A stretch of 64,000 nt of DNA from Flavobacterium flevense (GCF_900142775.1 NZ_FRCC01000003.1:372001-436000), one strand, 5' to 3'. Numbered from the stretch's first letter, positions 1 to 10,082 are shown. Notes: generated by a model from the letters alone, not told the origin. Translations and numbers: made by a program.

Positions 1-1902
1 GAAAGTTTATCTGAAACGAATCCCATCTATCAAAATTTACCTTATTCGTTTTTTGGGGATTTTAATCCTGAAACTATAGAAAATAAGGCTTATACAGGCA
101 TCGTTTCAAAAATAAAAGATTCCTCTTTAAAGGAAAAATTACAAGCTTTAAAAGCCGTTTCACTAATCCTTTTTCCGGTATTTGTAAAAAATAAATTTTA
201 TGGTTTTCTGGGATTAAATGATTTAAATGAAGACCGAATATGGGCCGAAGATGAAATCCAGATTTTGCAGACGCTGGCCATGAATATTGGATCCTCAATC
301 GAGCGAATAGAAAACGAAATAGCTATTAATGAAAGTGAAGAAAAATTTAGATTATTAGCCAATAATATTCCGGGAACAGTTTATCTCTCTGAAAATGATG
401 AGGATTTCACTAAAATTTATCTGAATGATGAGATTGAAAAACTGACTGGTTATCCAAAAGAAGATTTCTTAAAGAAAAAGATCCGATTTAAAGATTTAAT
501 TCATCCCGAAGATTTAGAAAAAACACTGCTAAAATCCAGCGCTAAGTTATCTAAACTGGAAGCTTTTCATATCACCTACCGCATTGTCAATAAGGAAGGA
601 AATATTGTCTGGATTGATGAATTTGTTGATACTGTTGTAAAAAATGGTGAAATCAAATACATCGAAGGAATTATGTTGGACATTAGCAAGCGTAAAGACG
701 CCGAAAAAGCCATTAAAGCAAAAGAATACGCTGAAACTGCCAACAAAGCAAAATCAGAATTCTTAGCTAATATGAGTCATGAAATCCGTACTCCTCTAAA
801 CGGAATTATTGGTTTTACTGATTTGTTAATGAAAACAAAACTGGATCACATTCAGGAGAAACACATGATTACAGTGAATCAATCGGCACATACACTACTC
901 GAAATTGTAAATGATATTTTAGATTTTTCGAAAATAGAAGCCGGAAAATTAGAATTACATATTGAAAAACAGCCCATAAAAGAACTGATGGAACAAGTTA
1001 TTGATTTGATTCATTTTGAAGCCAATCAAAAAAACTTACAATTAGAATTAAACATAGACGAACAGGTTCCCTCCTATTTCTGGATTGATATTGTGAGAAT
1101 CAAACAGGTTTTAATTAACTTATTATCGAATGCTGTAAAATTTACCGAAAAAGGAAGTGTAAAACTGAATATTGAAGTGAAAGATATCATCAGTACTTCT
1201 GAGACTAAAATTCGTTTTTCAGTAATAGATACCGGAATGGGAATTCTAGAGCAAAATCAGAAAAAAATATTCAAAGCTTTTTCACAAGAAGATAGTTCAA
1301 CTACAAAAAAGTTTGGTGGAACAGGTTTGGGATTAACAATTTCGAATAAACTCCTTAACTTAATGGAGAGTCGTTTGAAACTAAAAAGTGAAGCTGGAAA
1401 AGGAAGTTGTTTTTATTTTGATATTGATCTTAAAACCACCAACCAACTGTTACCAAATGTAGTAACTACCAAACCTTCTGTAGATACAGAAAGCATCAAA
1501 CTATTTGAAAGCAATCCTGATTTAGAAAAGATTAAAATTTTACTTGTCGAAGACAATAAAATAAATATGCTTCTACTGAAAACGATAATAAAAAACACAC
1601 TCCCAAAAGCCGCAATTTTTGAAGCATCCAACGGATTTGAAGCAGTTAACCAATTTGAAAATATTGCTCCCAACATTATCTTTATGGATATTCAAATGCC
1701 GGTAATGAATGGTTATGAAGCCACAGAAGCCATCCGGAAATTACCATCAGGAAAAAATATTCCTATTATTGCAATTACCGCCGGAACAGAAAAAGAAGAA
1801 AAAAACAAGTGTTTAGAAATGGAAATGAATGACTATATTTCGAAACCAATTATAAAAGGAATTATTGAAAAAACCCTGACTAAATGGATGATTACTAACT
1901 AA
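1..1902 (+). CDS. Hybrid sensor histidine kinase/response regulator (5' partial)
   Basis: The reading frame is open from base 1, so the gene begins before the window; the Met at 265 lies inside a GAF-like domain and is not the true start. In window codons the order is GAF (about 1-103), PAS (about 107-226), HisKA with the phospho-accepting His260 in [12 protein letters not shown], HATPase with N-box (NLLSNAVKF) and G boxes (DTGMG, GGTGLGL), and a C-terminal receiver with acidic DN pair and phospho-acceptor Asp563 in [11 protein letters not shown] plus the KP lysine motif. It is predicted to autophosphorylate and pass phosphate intramolecularly to the receiver. No transmembrane segment is visible in this part. 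Signal and output are unknown. The protease gene follows after 11 bases, so the two may be co-transcribed. Confidence 0.93.
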   Translation, partial: ESLSETNPIYQNLPYSFFGDFNPETIENKAYTGIVSKIKDSSLKEKLQALKAVSLILFPVFVKNKFYGFLGLNDLNEDRIWAEDEIQILQTLAMNIGSSIERIENEIAINESEEKFRLLANNIPGTVYLSENDEDFTKIYLNDEIEKLTGYPKEDFLKKKIRFKDLIHPEDLEKTLLKSSAKLSKLEAFHITYRIVNKEGNIVWIDEFVDTVVKNGEIKYIEGIMLDISKRKDAEKAIKAKEYAETANKAKSEFLANMSHEIRTPLNGIIGFTDLLMKTKLDHIQEKHMITVNQSAHTLLEIVNDILDFSKIEAGKLELHIEKQPIKELMEQVIDLIHFEANQKNLQLELNIDEQVPSYFWIDIVRIKQVLINLLSNAVKFTEKGSVKLNIEVKDIISTSETKIRFSVIDTGMGILEQNQKKIFKAFSQEDSSTTKKFGGTGLGLTISNKLLNLMESRLKLKSEAGKGSCFYFDIDLKTTNQLLPNVVTTKPSVDTESIKLFESNPDLEKIKILLVEDNKINMLLLKTIIKNTLPKAAIFEASNGFEAVNQFENIAPNIIFMDIQMPVMNGYEATEAIRKLPSGKNIPIIAITAGTEKEEKNKCLEMEMNDYISKPIIKGIIEKTLTKWMITN

Positions 1903-1913
1903 AATTAATTTTT

Positions 1914-2783
1914 ATGAAATGGAAAGGCAGAAGACAAAGTAGCAATGTTGAAGATCGCAGGGGAATGTCCTCAGGAGGTAAAACGATTATGGGTGGTGGG
2001 ATTTTAGGGATCATCATTTTGTTAGTAAACGTTTTTGGAGGGGAAAATGCCCAAATGATTACTCCTGTATTAGAGCAGTTAAATCAGGGACAGAATCAAC
2101 CTGCTACCGAACAACGGGATCTAACAGCAGCTGAATTAGAAGAACAGGCATTTGTAAAAACCATTCTTGCTGACAATGAAGATGTATGGTCAAGAATTTT
2201 TCAAGAAAACAATCTGCAATACAAAAAACCGAATGTAGTGCTTTTTAGCGGAGCTGTCCAAACCGATTGTGGAAATGCTTCTTCTGATTCAGGTCCTTTT
2301 TATTGTCCTGCTGACCAAAAAGTATATATGGATTTGACTTTCTTTGAAGAACTGAAAACAAAATTTGGTGCTCAGGGAGGCGATTTTGCTACCGCTTATG
2401 TAATTGCTCATGAGATAGGTCATCATGTGCAAACTCTGTTAGGGACATCTGCAAAAATGAGACAAATGCAACAAGGTAAAAGTAAAGCTGAAGCTAATAA
2501 ATTATCAGTAGCATTAGAATTACAGGCTGATTTTTATGCAGGAGTATGGACGCATTACAACCAGCAGATGAACAATATTCTTGAAGATGGTGATCTTGAC
2601 GAAGCTTTGAGTGCTGCTCACGCCGTAGGTGATGACGCCATTCAGGCTAAAATGCAAGGCCGTATTGTTCCGGAATCTTTTACTCACGGAACTTCAGAAC
2701 AACGTAAATACTGGTTTATGAAAGGTTATAAATCAGGAGACATCAAACAAGGAAATACCTTTGAAGAATTGGGGCTTTATTAA
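1914..2783 (+). CDS. ypfJ: YpfJ-family neutral zinc metallopeptidase
   Basis: The 289-residue protein has a basic, Gly-rich N-terminus with one membrane segment (about residues 27-42), then a domain with the zinc-binding HEIGH motif (His166, Glu167, His170) and a downstream ELQADFYAG segment that supplies the expected third ligand. This order matches the putative neutral zinc metallopeptidase family (YpfJ, PF04228), whose substrates are unknown. The topology suggests a membrane-anchored protease with its catalytic domain outside the cytoplasm. It sits 11 bases after the hybrid kinase and ends before a bidirectional terminator. The family call is firm; the biological role is not. Confidence 0.9.
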   Translation: MKWKGRRQSSNVEDRRGMSSGGKTIMGGGILGIIILLVNVFGGENAQMITPVLEQLNQGQNQPATEQRDLTAAELEEQAFVKTILADNEDVWSRIFQENNLQYKKPNVVLFSGAVQTDCGNASSDSGPFYCPADQKVYMDLTFFEELKTKFGAQGGDFATAYVIAHEIGHHVQTLLGTSAKMRQMQQGKSKAEANKLSVALELQADFYAGVWTHYNQQMNNILEDGDLDEALSAAHAVGDDAIQAKMQGRIVPESFTHGTSEQRKYWFMKGYKSGDIKQGNTFEELGLY

Positions 2784-2804
2784 ATAAACTTCGCTTTAAT
2801 ATCA

Positions 2805-2849
2805 AAAAAAAACAGCTTAACTGGAATTCCATTTAAGCTGTTTTTTTTT
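2805..2849. terminator. Bidirectional Rho-independent terminator
   Basis: Inverted repeat with arms AAAACAGCTTAA (2809-2820) and TTAAGCTGTTTT (2833-2844), flanked by an A-run on the left and a T-run on the right. It lies between the convergent protease and ammonium transporter genes and can serve both. Confidence 0.85.
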
Positions 2850-2868
2850 ATATAGAAATTGTATTTTT

Positions 2869-4176
2869 TTACAAATATTCTCCGTGTTGAGAAATATCTA
2901 AACCTAACTCTTCTTTGTCTTCACTTACTCTTAAAGGAGTTATTTTATTTACAATAAAGAATAAGAAATAAGAACCTACAAATGCAAATACAGATACCAT
3001 TACTAAAGCTGTTAACTGGTTAATAAACAAAGTAGATTCACCAAAAATAAGTCCTTGATCAGCAACAGCTGGATTGATAGCTTTTGAAGCAAAAACTCCT
3101 GTTAGCAACATTCCCACCATTCCACCTACACCGTGACAGGCAAATACATCCAAAGCATCATCAATTTTTCCTTTTGGAAATTTGCTTACCATAAAGTTAC
3201 TTACCACACTACTAAATAATCCAATAAAGATTGCGTGAGGAATACTTACAAAACCAGCAGCAGGAGTAATAGCAACTAAACCTACAACAGTACCAATACA
3301 AGCTCCCATAGCTGATAATTTATGACCTAAAATTTTATCCATAAATACCCATGCCATACCAGCAGCTGCAGCAGCAACAGTTGTTGTACCTAAAGCCTGA
3401 ACAGCTAAACCATTAGATGCTAATGCTGAACCTGCATTGAAACCAAACCATCCAAACCACAATAAAGCAGTCCCTAATAAAACATAAGTTATACGTGCCG
3501 GATTTACTTTTTGTACTTTTCTTTTTCCTAAAAACATCGCTCCGGCAAGAGCAGCCCATCCTGCACTCATGTGTACTACTGTACCTCCTGCAAAATCTAA
3601 TACTCCCATTTTAAAGAAATATCCGTCTGAATGCCAGGTCATGTGACACAATGGAGTATAGATAAATAAAATAAATAAAACCATGAATAAAATGTATGCC
3701 CAGAAACGTACTCTTTCGGCAAAGGCTCCAGTAATTAAAGCCGGAGTTATAATAGCAAATTTAGCCTGAAATAAAGCAAAAAGCATAAAAGGAATGGTTC
3801 CCCAGGCTGTATTAATATTTACATTCTGAAACATGAAAAATTCAGTCGGGTCACCGATAATTCCGTTATAAGAAGTACCAAAAGACAAACTAAAACCAAT
3901 AACAACCCATAGTATTGTTACAATAATCATAGCTACAAAACTTTGTAACATCGTACTGATAACATTCTTTTTACCTACCATACCTCCGTAAAAGAAACCT
4001 AATCCGGGAGTCATTATTAATACTAATGCCGTAGCGACAATCATCCAGGCCGTATCTCCTGTGTCAAAAGTAGCTGCCTCAGAAGGAACCGAATTTGGCG
4101 TTAAAATAAAAGTTGAAAATAGTGTAATGACTAACAACGCAATCATTATGACACTTAAACTGATTTTTCTCATCAT
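2869..4176 (-). CDS. amt: Ammonium transporter Amt
   Basis: A 435-residue polytopic membrane protein with a cleavable-looking N-terminal hydrophobic segment followed by about 11 membrane helices. The Amt/MEP/Rh signatures are clear: GLGFFYGGM in the first helix, the two pore histidines in GGTVVHMSAGW and FACHGVGGMVG, and a cytoplasmic C-terminal tail. It conducts ammonium/ammonia across the inner membrane. No PII (glnB/glnK) gene is adjacent, which differs from the frequent amt-glnK pairing. The start at 4176 gives a Met-Met-Arg-Lys signal-like N-terminus. It has its own upstream region of about 230 AT-rich bases and is unlikely to be part of the racemase operon. Confidence 0.95.
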   Translation of the reverse strand: MMRKISLSVIMIALLVITLFSTFILTPNSVPSEAATFDTGDTAWMIVATALVLIMTPGLGFFYGGMVGKKNVISTMLQSFVAMIIVTILWVVIGFSLSFGTSYNGIIGDPTEFFMFQNVNINTAWGTIPFMLFALFQAKFAIITPALITGAFAERVRFWAYILFMVLFILFIYTPLCHMTWHSDGYFFKMGVLDFAGGTVVHMSAGWAALAGAMFLGKRKVQKVNPARITYVLLGTALLWFGWFGFNAGSALASNGLAVQALGTTTVAAAAAGMAWVFMDKILGHKLSAMGACIGTVVGLVAITPAAGFVSIPHAIFIGLFSSVVSNFMVSKFPKGKIDDALDVFACHGVGGMVGMLLTGVFASKAINPAVADQGLIFGESTLFINQLTALVMVSVFAFVGSYFLFFIVNKITPLRVSEDKEELGLDISQHGEYL

Positions 4177-4199
4177 TTTTTTTTGGTTTAAATTTTTGC

Positions 4200-4207
4200 C
4201 AAAAATA
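4200..4207 (-). promoter_or_regulatory. Candidate -7 element for amt
   Basis: The minus strand reads TATTTTTG, an exact match to the Bacteroidetes -7 consensus TAnnTTTG, 24 bases before the amt start codon. No good TTG -33 element is seen at the usual spacing, so the call is tentative. Confidence 0.35.
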
Positions 4208-4409
4208 TAAAATGATTAACTACCCCTGTTAAAATTAGCCCAAAATATTTTAATTTTTATTATTAATTTAATTTACCCCCTTAAATTTTAAGGGTACAAG
4301 CTATAAAATATATAAAAAATAACGATTTGTTAAAATCACACTTTATTTCACCGTAGCAAAAACAAGTTCCTTTTTCTAATTTTACAATAAAAACTCACAG
4401 AATTATCTT

Positions 4410-5483
4410 TTACTCAATGGTTTTATCAATGTAATCAGAATTTAACAAATAAAGAGCCCCCATATATTTCAAATTAAAGGAAACAAGCTCCCCTATTTGA
4501 TAATTTTTCTTCGAATGGGTTATGTCAATTACCAGCATATCTGAACTGGCATCAATAATAGTTATTTCATCATCTTCAGGGATAAGATACTGGGGTTGCA
4601 TGTCCAGCAAGCCTACATCCAGAATAGCTCTCAGCGAAGTACTGCTAAAATCTTCTGTTTGTTCCATCGAATAGGTGTTTCCTGCTACATTTTCTCCTAA
4701 TTCACCCGTGGGAGTATCCGGTTTTTCGGTAATTTCTATAATTTCTGCAAATAACTTAAAAACATCATTATGCATTCCTTCGATAGTTTCACCGGTAAAG
4801 AGGTCTTTTCCAAAAAACAAAGCTTCGCCTATTCTAAAATGATTCACCGCCATAGGTCTTGCATTTTTTAGAATCAACGGAACAGCAACTGAAGTTCCTC
4901 CTGAAACCCAGGGTATTTCAATATTAAATTTAGCTTCAATAAGCTGTTTGTATAAACTCAACTGAATTAATTTGTCCTGAGTAGGCATCACTCCGCTTAA
5001 ACAATTCAGGTTAGTTCCTATTCCGCGAATTTCAATATTGGGCAAACTTAAAACAGCACCATAAAATTCGACCAGTTCTTCACCCATAACGCCTTCACGC
5101 AAATCCCCCATCTCAATCATAATAATGATTTTATGTGTTTTATTCTGCCTGATGGCTTCTTCAGAGAGCATTTGAATGGTATAATACTCCGTATTAAAAC
5201 TCACATCAGCATAACGAACAATGCTTTCGATACTTCTTTTAGCCGGCGGCTTAATATAAACTGTCTGAATTTCAGGATTTAATGATTTAATTTTCCTTAA
5301 ATTACTAACCCTGGAATCATGAATTTCTTTGACTCCTAAGGCAATAATTTCTTTTAAATAAATTTTATTACCACATAACATTTTAGACACTACTCCCCAA
5401 TAGATTGCTCTTGATTTAAAAATAGTATCCAGGAATTGATAATTTTCTTCTAATTTTTTTCTGTATAATTGTACAAATGCCAT
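4410..5483 (-). CDS. PLP-dependent amino acid racemase, ornithine/alanine racemase (Orr-like) family
   Basis: The 357-residue protein has an alanine-racemase-type TIM barrel starting near residue 5, with the PLP lysine at Lys34 in VSKMLCGN (family pattern V-[TS]-K-x2-CG), a MIEMGDLREG segment, GIGTNLNC and the phosphate-binding-like SGGTS motif. These are features of the ornithine racemase-like group rather than canonical Alr. The start codon overlaps the stop of the preceding alr-like gene (TGATG), which shows translational coupling. As the last gene of the symporter-GNAT-M20-racemase operon, it probably interconverts L and D forms of an imported amino acid; the actual substrate cannot be read from sequence. 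Confidence 0.85.
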   Translation of the reverse strand: MAFVQLYRKKLEENYQFLDTIFKSRAIYWGVVSKMLCGNKIYLKEIIALGVKEIHDSRVSNLRKIKSLNPEIQTVYIKPPAKRSIESIVRYADVSFNTEYYTIQMLSEEAIRQNKTHKIIIMIEMGDLREGVMGEELVEFYGAVLSLPNIEIRGIGTNLNCLSGVMPTQDKLIQLSLYKQLIEAKFNIEIPWVSGGTSVAVPLILKNARPMAVNHFRIGEALFFGKDLFTGETIEGMHNDVFKLFAEIIEITEKPDTPTGELGENVAGNTYSMEQTEDFSSTSLRAILDVGLLDMQPQYLIPEDDEITIIDASSDMLVIDITHSKKNYQIGELVSFNLKYMGALYLLNSDYIDKTIE

Positions 5484-6634
5484 CAGTCCGTAATTTTTCG
5501 TGGAATCGTTTTAGAGATTCGGGTTAATAATTCATAATTGAGTTGGTTACTATAATCACAAAAAGAAGCTATTGTTATAGCCAAATCATTTTGATTGCCT
5601 ATCAAAACTACTTCTTCTTCTTTTTTAACACTATTAATATCTGTTACATCTACCGCTACCATATTCATGGTGACCAGACCTACCACCATACACCGCTGCC
5701 CTTGTATAAGTATGCGTCCGTGATTACTGAGTGACCTGCTGTATCCGTGGGCATAACCAATAGGAATCACGGCAATTTTCATGTTTTTTTTGGCCATAAA
5801 ACTGGTTCCATAACCTATAAAATCACCTGACTTTACTTTTTTAAGACTCATTACCGTACTTTTCCAGGTAATAATGCGACGTAAAGGATCCTGTTTTATT
5901 TTTTTCGAATTTATATAAGCCACAAATACTTCCTGACTTGGCCACAATCCATATTGCATGATTCCTACCCTTACCAAATTCATTCTTGTTGCCGGAAACA
6001 TGATTGCTGCTGCTGAACAGGCAGAATGCACTATTTCTGGCTTTAATTCATTTTTAATTAAATACTGATGAATTTCTTCAAAATATTTAATTTGTTTTTC
6101 TACTCTGTAATAGTTAGCAATACTTTCAGCACCGGCATAATGCGTACAAAGTCCTTTAAAAATAAGACTATCAGCATCTTTTTTTAAAATTGTAATTATT
6201 TCTTTTAATTCTGATTTTTCAAAACCGGTTCGGTTCATTCCGGTTTCAATTTCGATATGTACAATTGCTTTTTTATGAATTTTTTTAGCTATTCTGGAAG
6301 CGCTGACAAGTCTTTTTTTATCAAAAACAAAAAACTCAATATCATTTTCAATAATCCACGGCAAATCTTCTTCACTGAGGAATCCCATGATTAAAATAGT
6401 TACTTTATCAGATAAAACAGCATGAACCTGTCTTGCTTCATCGGCATCAAAAACTGAAAAATGATTAATACCACATCCGTATGCCATTGCAACAAATTCG
6501 GATATTCCATGGCCATAAGCATTTCCTTTAACAACAGAAGAAAGAATTCGCTTTTTTCCAAATAGTTGTTTTAAAAAATCTATGTTATTTTGATATGCCG
6601 AACGGCTAAGTTCTATAATTGAATTCGTTTGCAT
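5483..6634 (-). CDS. alr: Alanine racemase
   Basis: The 383-residue protein matches fold-type III alanine racemases: PLP lysine at Lys36 in VVKGNAYGHG, the ETGMNRTG barrel motif, and the C-terminal beta domain with the catalytic Tyr in GYGTSF and the NMVAVDVTDI segment. It interconverts L- and D-alanine, supplying D-Ala for peptidoglycan, or catabolises D-Ala. It overlaps the upstream M20 peptidase by 29 bases and the downstream racemase by one. A broad-specificity racemase is possible given the operon context. A second alr elsewhere in the genome cannot be excluded, so whether this is the essential biosynthetic enzyme is open. Confidence 0.88.
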   Translation of the reverse strand: MQTNSIIELSRSAYQNNIDFLKQLFGKKRILSSVVKGNAYGHGISEFVAMAYGCGINHFSVFDADEARQVHAVLSDKVTILIMGFLSEEDLPWIIENDIEFFVFDKKRLVSASRIAKKIHKKAIVHIEIETGMNRTGFEKSELKEIITILKKDADSLIFKGLCTHYAGAESIANYYRVEKQIKYFEEIHQYLIKNELKPEIVHSACSAAAIMFPATRMNLVRVGIMQYGLWPSQEVFVAYINSKKIKQDPLRRIITWKSTVMSLKKVKSGDFIGYGTSFMAKKNMKIAVIPIGYAHGYSRSLSNHGRILIQGQRCMVVGLVTMNMVAVDVTDINSVKKEEEVVLIGNQNDLAITIASFCDYSNQLNYELLTRISKTIPRKITD

Positions 6635-7778
6635 CTGTAATTTGTTTACTTATATGATGAAAAATACTTATCCCTGTTTGCAAAATCTCATCTTCAAAAT
6701 CATAATCGGGATTATGAAGAGCAGGCATTTCTTTACCGATACCAATCCCAAACATAGCACCTTTGTATTTTTGTGTAAAAAGCCCAAAATCCTCTCCCCA
6801 GCTAAACGGTGTTGCTTTCTCTAACAGTTCAAAATCATTTGCATGAGCTGCTTTTCTGACCAAATCAACTGCGCTAATTTCATTTTCATTAGCTTCGAAA
6901 GTCTGAATCCACTTCATAGCAATCTCCAGTTGATAGGAATCGGCAATTTTTGCTGCTGTTTCTTCTACATATCGAGTCGTTTCTTTCATTGCTGCACTAC
7001 TGTCACTTCTTACTGTAAAATGAATCTCCCCTGCTCCTGCTGACACGCCGTAGGCTTTTTCACCCATTTGGATATAAACAGGAGTAATAATCCGATACTT
7101 TTTTTGAGTGATATCCGGCTGAATATAGTTATTAAACGCTGAAAGTATCGCTGCAATTGCCAGTGCCGGATTGATTCCTTTTTCGGGTTCTCCCGCGTGA
7201 GCCGTAATTCCTTTTAATTTTATAATAATACTACTCACAGCACAGCTAAAAGTATTGTTTTTTACCACAATTAGATTCTTAGAATAACCCGGTAAATTGT
7301 GTAAAGCAAAAACATAATCAGGCTTAACGTTTTTGAATTTAGAATCTGAAAGTATTTTTTGTGCCCCGCTTCCGTCCTCTTCTGCGGGTTGAAACAATAA
7401 AACTACTGTTCCTGTATCCGGTCTTTTTAGATGGAATTTAATAGCTAAACCACATAAAATAGCCATATGACCATCGTGACCGCATTTATGAGAAACTCCT
7501 TTATGAACAGAACGGTATTCAAAATCGTTTACTTCATCAATAGGTAATGCGTCCAGTTCACAGCGAAACAATACTGTTTTTCCTGATTTTTCGCCGTTGT
7601 AAACAGCTACAATTCCTGTTCCTCCAATAGCAGTAATCATTTCATCCGGTGGAAATTGTTTTAAAAAAGAAACAATCCGTTTTGCAGTTGCAACTTCCTT
7701 TCCGGAAACTTCAGGATGCTGATGCAATTCTTTACGCAATGCAATTACGGTGTCTAAATACGGATTGAAAGATTCCAT
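6606..7778 (-). CDS. M20 family metallo-amidohydrolase (N-acyl amino acid/hippurate type)
   Basis: A 390-residue M20D-type enzyme. The metal-binding motif HKCGHDGHM, the catalytic-base region QPAEEDGSGA, and the dimerisation-domain His in ITAHAGEPEKG are all present, and a late His lies in PALHNPDY. Family members hydrolyse N-acyl-L-amino acids, indole-acetyl conjugates or small peptides in the cytosol. Its position after a sodium symporter and GNAT gene and before two racemases suggests that it frees an amino acid that the racemases then act on. The acyl group and amino acid are not predictable. All expected residues are intact, so it should be active. Confidence 0.9.
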   Translation of the reverse strand: MESFNPYLDTVIALRKELHQHPEVSGKEVATAKRIVSFLKQFPPDEMITAIGGTGIVAVYNGEKSGKTVLFRCELDALPIDEVNDFEYRSVHKGVSHKCGHDGHMAILCGLAIKFHLKRPDTGTVVLLFQPAEEDGSGAQKILSDSKFKNVKPDYVFALHNLPGYSKNLIVVKNNTFSCAVSSIIIKLKGITAHAGEPEKGINPALAIAAILSAFNNYIQPDITQKKYRIITPVYIQMGEKAYGVSAGAGEIHFTVRSDSSAAMKETTRYVEETAAKIADSYQLEIAMKWIQTFEANENEISAVDLVRKAAHANDFELLEKATPFSWGEDFGLFTQKYKGAMFGIGIGKEMPALHNPDYDFEDEILQTGISIFHHISKQITDANEFNYRT

Positions 7779-7785
7779 TTGTATG

Positions 7786-8220
7786 TTATTTAATGAGACG
7801 CATTTCTAAATATTTATTAGTAAAGCCTAATTTTTCATACAGTTTTCTGGCAGGATTATCCGGTTCAACGTGGAGTGCGATATCGCCTTCGGCAATAGAA
7901 ATTGCTTTTTGCATCAAACTTTTTCCGTAACCTTTACCACGCTCACTGTTATCGACTGCTATATAAACCAGGATATTCTCCGGAATAAATCCTTTCATAC
8001 CCGTATTGTTTAAAATGACCACACCTACAATCCGGTTTTCATCAATCCCTAGTATAATATTTCCTCCTTTGTCAGGATTCATGACATAAGCAATACACTT
8101 TAAAATATCTTCGGTTTTGTCGCCATATTGTTCCAGATGTGTGTAAAGGAACTCAGCAATAGCCTTATTAGAATACGTTTTATCTTCCCCTGATATGTGA
8201 TTAATTATTTTGAAGTCCAT
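7786..8220 (-). CDS. GNAT family N-acetyltransferase
   Basis: The 144-residue protein is a single GNAT domain. The acetyl-CoA pyrophosphate-binding loop reads RGKGYGKSLM in the segment after an aliphatic beta strand (NILVYIAVD), followed by ALHVEPDNPARKLYEKLGF, the classic motif B. It transfers an acetyl group from acetyl-CoA to an amine, perhaps of an amino acid handled by the operon. It overlaps the symporter gene by 20 bases and is followed after 7 bases by the M20 enzyme; an acetyltransferase paired with a deacylase could form an acylation/deacylation cycle, but that is inference. Confidence 0.85.
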   Translation of the reverse strand: MDFKIINHISGEDKTYSNKAIAEFLYTHLEQYGDKTEDILKCIAYVMNPDKGGNIILGIDENRIVGVVILNNTGMKGFIPENILVYIAVDNSERGKGYGKSLMQKAISIAEGDIALHVEPDNPARKLYEKLGFTNKYLEMRLIK

Positions 8221-9670
8221 GTTGTAATTGTTTATTATTATGATAAATTGATAAGAGAATAAATAAAATAAGTGAGATACTTATTCCGTAAATATTAGCA
8301 TCGAGATTTTTAGAAAGCTGTATTCCTAAAGGCAATTCATTTTTTGTAATTATCAGCAAAATGGTAACGGCACCACCTAACAGCATACTCCAGAAGGCAG
8401 CTACTGGATGGCTTTTTTTCCAAAATAAAGCGCCTAAAACCGGAATAAACAAGCCCGAAACCATAAAAGCATACGAATAAAGCATCAATTCTAATACGTT
8501 TTGCATTTGGGAAGCCAATAGAATAGCAAATAATCCCACGAGCAAGGTTACAATTTGCGAAAGCTGTAACTCTTTTTTATGAGTGAGTTCTTTTTTAGAA
8601 AATTTAGCAACGATATCCGTTACAATATTTCCCGAGGCTGCCATCAGGCAACTATCGGCAGTAGAAAGTATTGCCGAAAAATAAGAAGACAACATCAATC
8701 CCATTAAACCAACGGGTAAAATAGTTGCTAATAAAACAGGTAATCCCATTTCACTATCCATTGTAGCTGCATCCGTAATTCCCTCAAACATTCCCTGAGT
8801 AGCAGCCACTTTAGCAAGCATCCCCAATATAACACCCATAAAAGCCATTATGGGCCATTCAAAAACACCGGCTATCAGCCAGGCTTTTTTAGCTTCTTTT
8901 TCTCCTTTACTGGCATAAATTCGCTGGTATAAAGTCATCCCCACAAACCAGATAGGAATAATAGTAACCGACCAGTTAATAATTTGATAAACAGAAACAT
9001 TTGACATGGATAAATATTCCGGAGCCAGAGTACTTTTGATAGCATCATAACCGCCTACCGCATTATACGCTACCGGTATTCCGATAAAAACCAGTCCACC
9101 GATAAGAATTAGCCACTGGACAGTATCCGTATAAATAACTGCTTTTAAACCGCCTATTGAAGTATAGGCGACTGCAATAACTCCCATGACAATCAATGCC
9201 GTCTGAATATCTAATTCCGGAATTGTCGCCGAAGCTAATTTGGCTCCAGCCAAAACCTGCGAACTGGTAAAACCAACATAACCAATGGCAGAAATGATTC
9301 CCGCTAAAAAGGCTACTTTTCCATTATAGAAATGACTGAAAATTTGAGGAAAAGTAAAAAACTTATGCTGATGTCCCAGCCTGCTGATGGTGGGAATTAA
9401 AAACACAGCACTCAACCATGCTCCCAAAACACCTGTAAAAAGCATCCAGGAACCCGATAATCCCATTGTAAATCCCAATCCTCCCAGTCCTATCGAAAAT
9501 CCGCCACCTACATCAGTGGCAACTACTGATAATCCAATATGCCAGCTGCTCATTGTTCGACCACTTACATAAAAATCTTCGGCTGTTTTGTTTTTATTAA
9601 AGAAATAAACTCCTACTCCCAGCATAGCCAGCATATAAACAAAAAAGATTACATAATCAATTATGTGCAT
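8201..9670 (-). CDS. Sodium:solute symporter (SSS family)
   Basis: A 489-residue protein from the Met at 9670, with about 13 membrane helices and SSS hallmarks: AEDFYVSGR near the start, SVVATDVGGG in helix 1, TDTVQWLILIGG and the SSYFSAILSTADSCLMAASG region that forms the second sodium site. I prefer 9670 over the in-frame Met at 9727 because the protein then begins directly with the first helix as in relatives. It would import a small solute, probably an amino acid or acylated amino acid, driven by sodium. It is the first gene of the five-gene leftward operon that ends at 4410. Confidence 0.9.
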   Translation of the reverse strand: MHIIDYVIFFVYMLAMLGVGVYFFNKNKTAEDFYVSGRTMSSWHIGLSVVATDVGGGFSIGLGGLGFTMGLSGSWMLFTGVLGAWLSAVFLIPTISRLGHQHKFFTFPQIFSHFYNGKVAFLAGIISAIGYVGFTSSQVLAGAKLASATIPELDIQTALIVMGVIAVAYTSIGGLKAVIYTDTVQWLILIGGLVFIGIPVAYNAVGGYDAIKSTLAPEYLSMSNVSVYQIINWSVTIIPIWFVGMTLYQRIYASKGEKEAKKAWLIAGVFEWPIMAFMGVILGMLAKVAATQGMFEGITDAATMDSEMGLPVLLATILPVGLMGLMLSSYFSAILSTADSCLMAASGNIVTDIVAKFSKKELTHKKELQLSQIVTLLVGLFAILLASQMQNVLELMLYSYAFMVSGLFIPVLGALFWKKSHPVAAFWSMLLGGAVTILLIITKNELPLGIQLSKNLDANIYGISISLILFILLSIYHNNKQLQHGLQNN

Positions 9671-9730
9671 TTTTTTAATTTTCAAGATTATTAAATAGCC
9701 TGTACAAGGAATTTTTCCAAAAGGCAAAGA

Positions 9731-9744
9731 TGTAGCATGCTACA
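9731..9744. promoter_or_regulatory. Perfect 14-bp palindrome, candidate operator for the symporter operon
   Basis: TGTAGCATGCTACA reads the same on both strands and lies 61 bases before the symporter start codon. Its position suggests a binding site for a dimeric repressor or activator. No regulator gene is adjacent, so the partner is unknown. Confidence 0.4.
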
Positions 9745-10082
9745 AAAGGTGATTTTTAAAATTATTTCATGAATATGAAACATTAGAAAGGCTAAAAAAA
9801 ACGATAGAAAAATCAGTTTTTGCCGTTTAAAAATCAATTAACGAATGCAAATATAAGAAAAATATCCTCAAAAACAGCATTTCTTCAATTCTGGCTTGGT
9901 TAAGAAATCATTATTATCCCTTAAAATCGCTAATAAAACTATTTATTTTTTATTTAAAACTTCCTAATATTCTGTCTTTTGTATTTTAAAATTCACTATT
10001 TTTAAAAAATTAGACTACAAAAAAAATCCTGTTCAATAAGCATAATTCTGAAAGCAGGAATACATTTTAATTTTAAAAAAGA
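9745..10082. other. AT-rich intergenic region between divergent transcription units
   Basis: This stretch separates the leftward symporter operon from the rightward oxidoreductase gene. It has no open frame with family features. A weak TTTG (9978-9981) and TATTTTTA (9997-10004) pair could serve the rightward gene, but the spacing of 15 is short. Confidence 0.5.

Noticed and set aside
6642..7043. Plus-strand open frames within the M20 amidohydrolase gene
   Set aside because: They are antisense to a well-supported gene and show no protein features.
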